Below are positions 5,680-5,714 of a stretch of DNA of 5,714 nt, piece after piece. A program made the position numbers and the translations under genes. Origin of the DNA: CAZGYE01 sp964530165 (GTDB lineage: Bacteria; Planctomycetota; Planctomycetia; Planctomycetales; Planctomycetaceae). The notes beneath the pieces were generated by a model. It was not told where the DNA came from, did no database searches, and saw only the letters and a list, made by a program, of their open reading frames with translations. The stretch covers positions 1 through 5,714 of the forward strand of contig CAZGYE010000344.1 in NCBI GenBank assembly GCA_964530165.1, read 5' to 3'. Each line of letters opens with the position of its first letter. The first letter of the stretch is position 1.

Positions 5680-5714
5680 GCATTTTCGATTGACTCAGCG
5701 TAAGAGAAGAGGAC

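Noticed and set aside
1..5714. CRISPR array, tRNA, rRNA, riboswitch or transposase gene
   Set aside because: No direct-repeat/spacer periodicity, no tRNA-like cloverleaf or rRNA segments, and no transposase motifs were recognised on either strand.

Overview
The window most likely comes from a Planctomycetota chromosome, possibly of the Pirellulales type. It is GC-rich. It begins with the end of a HzsA-middle-domain-like c-type cytochrome protein, a family greatly expanded in planctomycetes. It also carries GC-rich palindromic intergenic repeats whose translations read 'GEAPAEP' / 'GSAGASPS', a pattern I associate from memory with planctomycete genomes. This taxonomic call is an inference; no rRNA or other marker gene is present.

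Layout. Positions 1-532 (+) hold the 3' end of the cytochrome-like gene. Positions 533-795 contain no gene but hold two palindromic structures, a large one at 537-683 and a second at 711-788, lying between the convergent cytochrome gene and the minus-strand operon. Positions 796-5540 (-) form one compact five-gene operon, read from right to left: a TetR-family regulator, then four genes collinear with bzdN-bzdO-bzdP-bzdQ, the class I (ATP-dependent) benzoyl-CoA reductase of the Azoarcus type. The gene junctions are a 4-bp overlap, 17 bp, 14 bp and a 4-bp overlap. Positions 5541-5607 hold a readable control region: a -35/-10 pair with a 17-bp spacer, a perfect 10-4-10 inverted repeat over the predicted transcription start, and a ribosome binding site. 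A short GC-rich inverted repeat lies at 5662-5679.

How the genes work together (known for the family, inferred here). The bzdP/bzdQ-like subunits would form an ASKHA-fold ATPase heterodimer bridging one [4Fe-4S] cluster. That heterodimer would pass low-potential electrons, driven by ATP hydrolysis, to the bzdN/bzdO-like catalytic pair, which would reduce an aromatic or related acyl-CoA. The TetR protein, first in the operon and behind its own operator, would repress the whole unit until an effector, plausibly the CoA-thioester substrate, releases it.

The main point of interest is a complete class I benzoyl-CoA-reductase-type operon under TetR control in an apparently planctomycete genome. 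No ferredoxin, CoA ligase or lower-pathway (dienoyl-CoA hydratase, dehydrogenase, hydrolase) gene is visible, so the true substrate is open.
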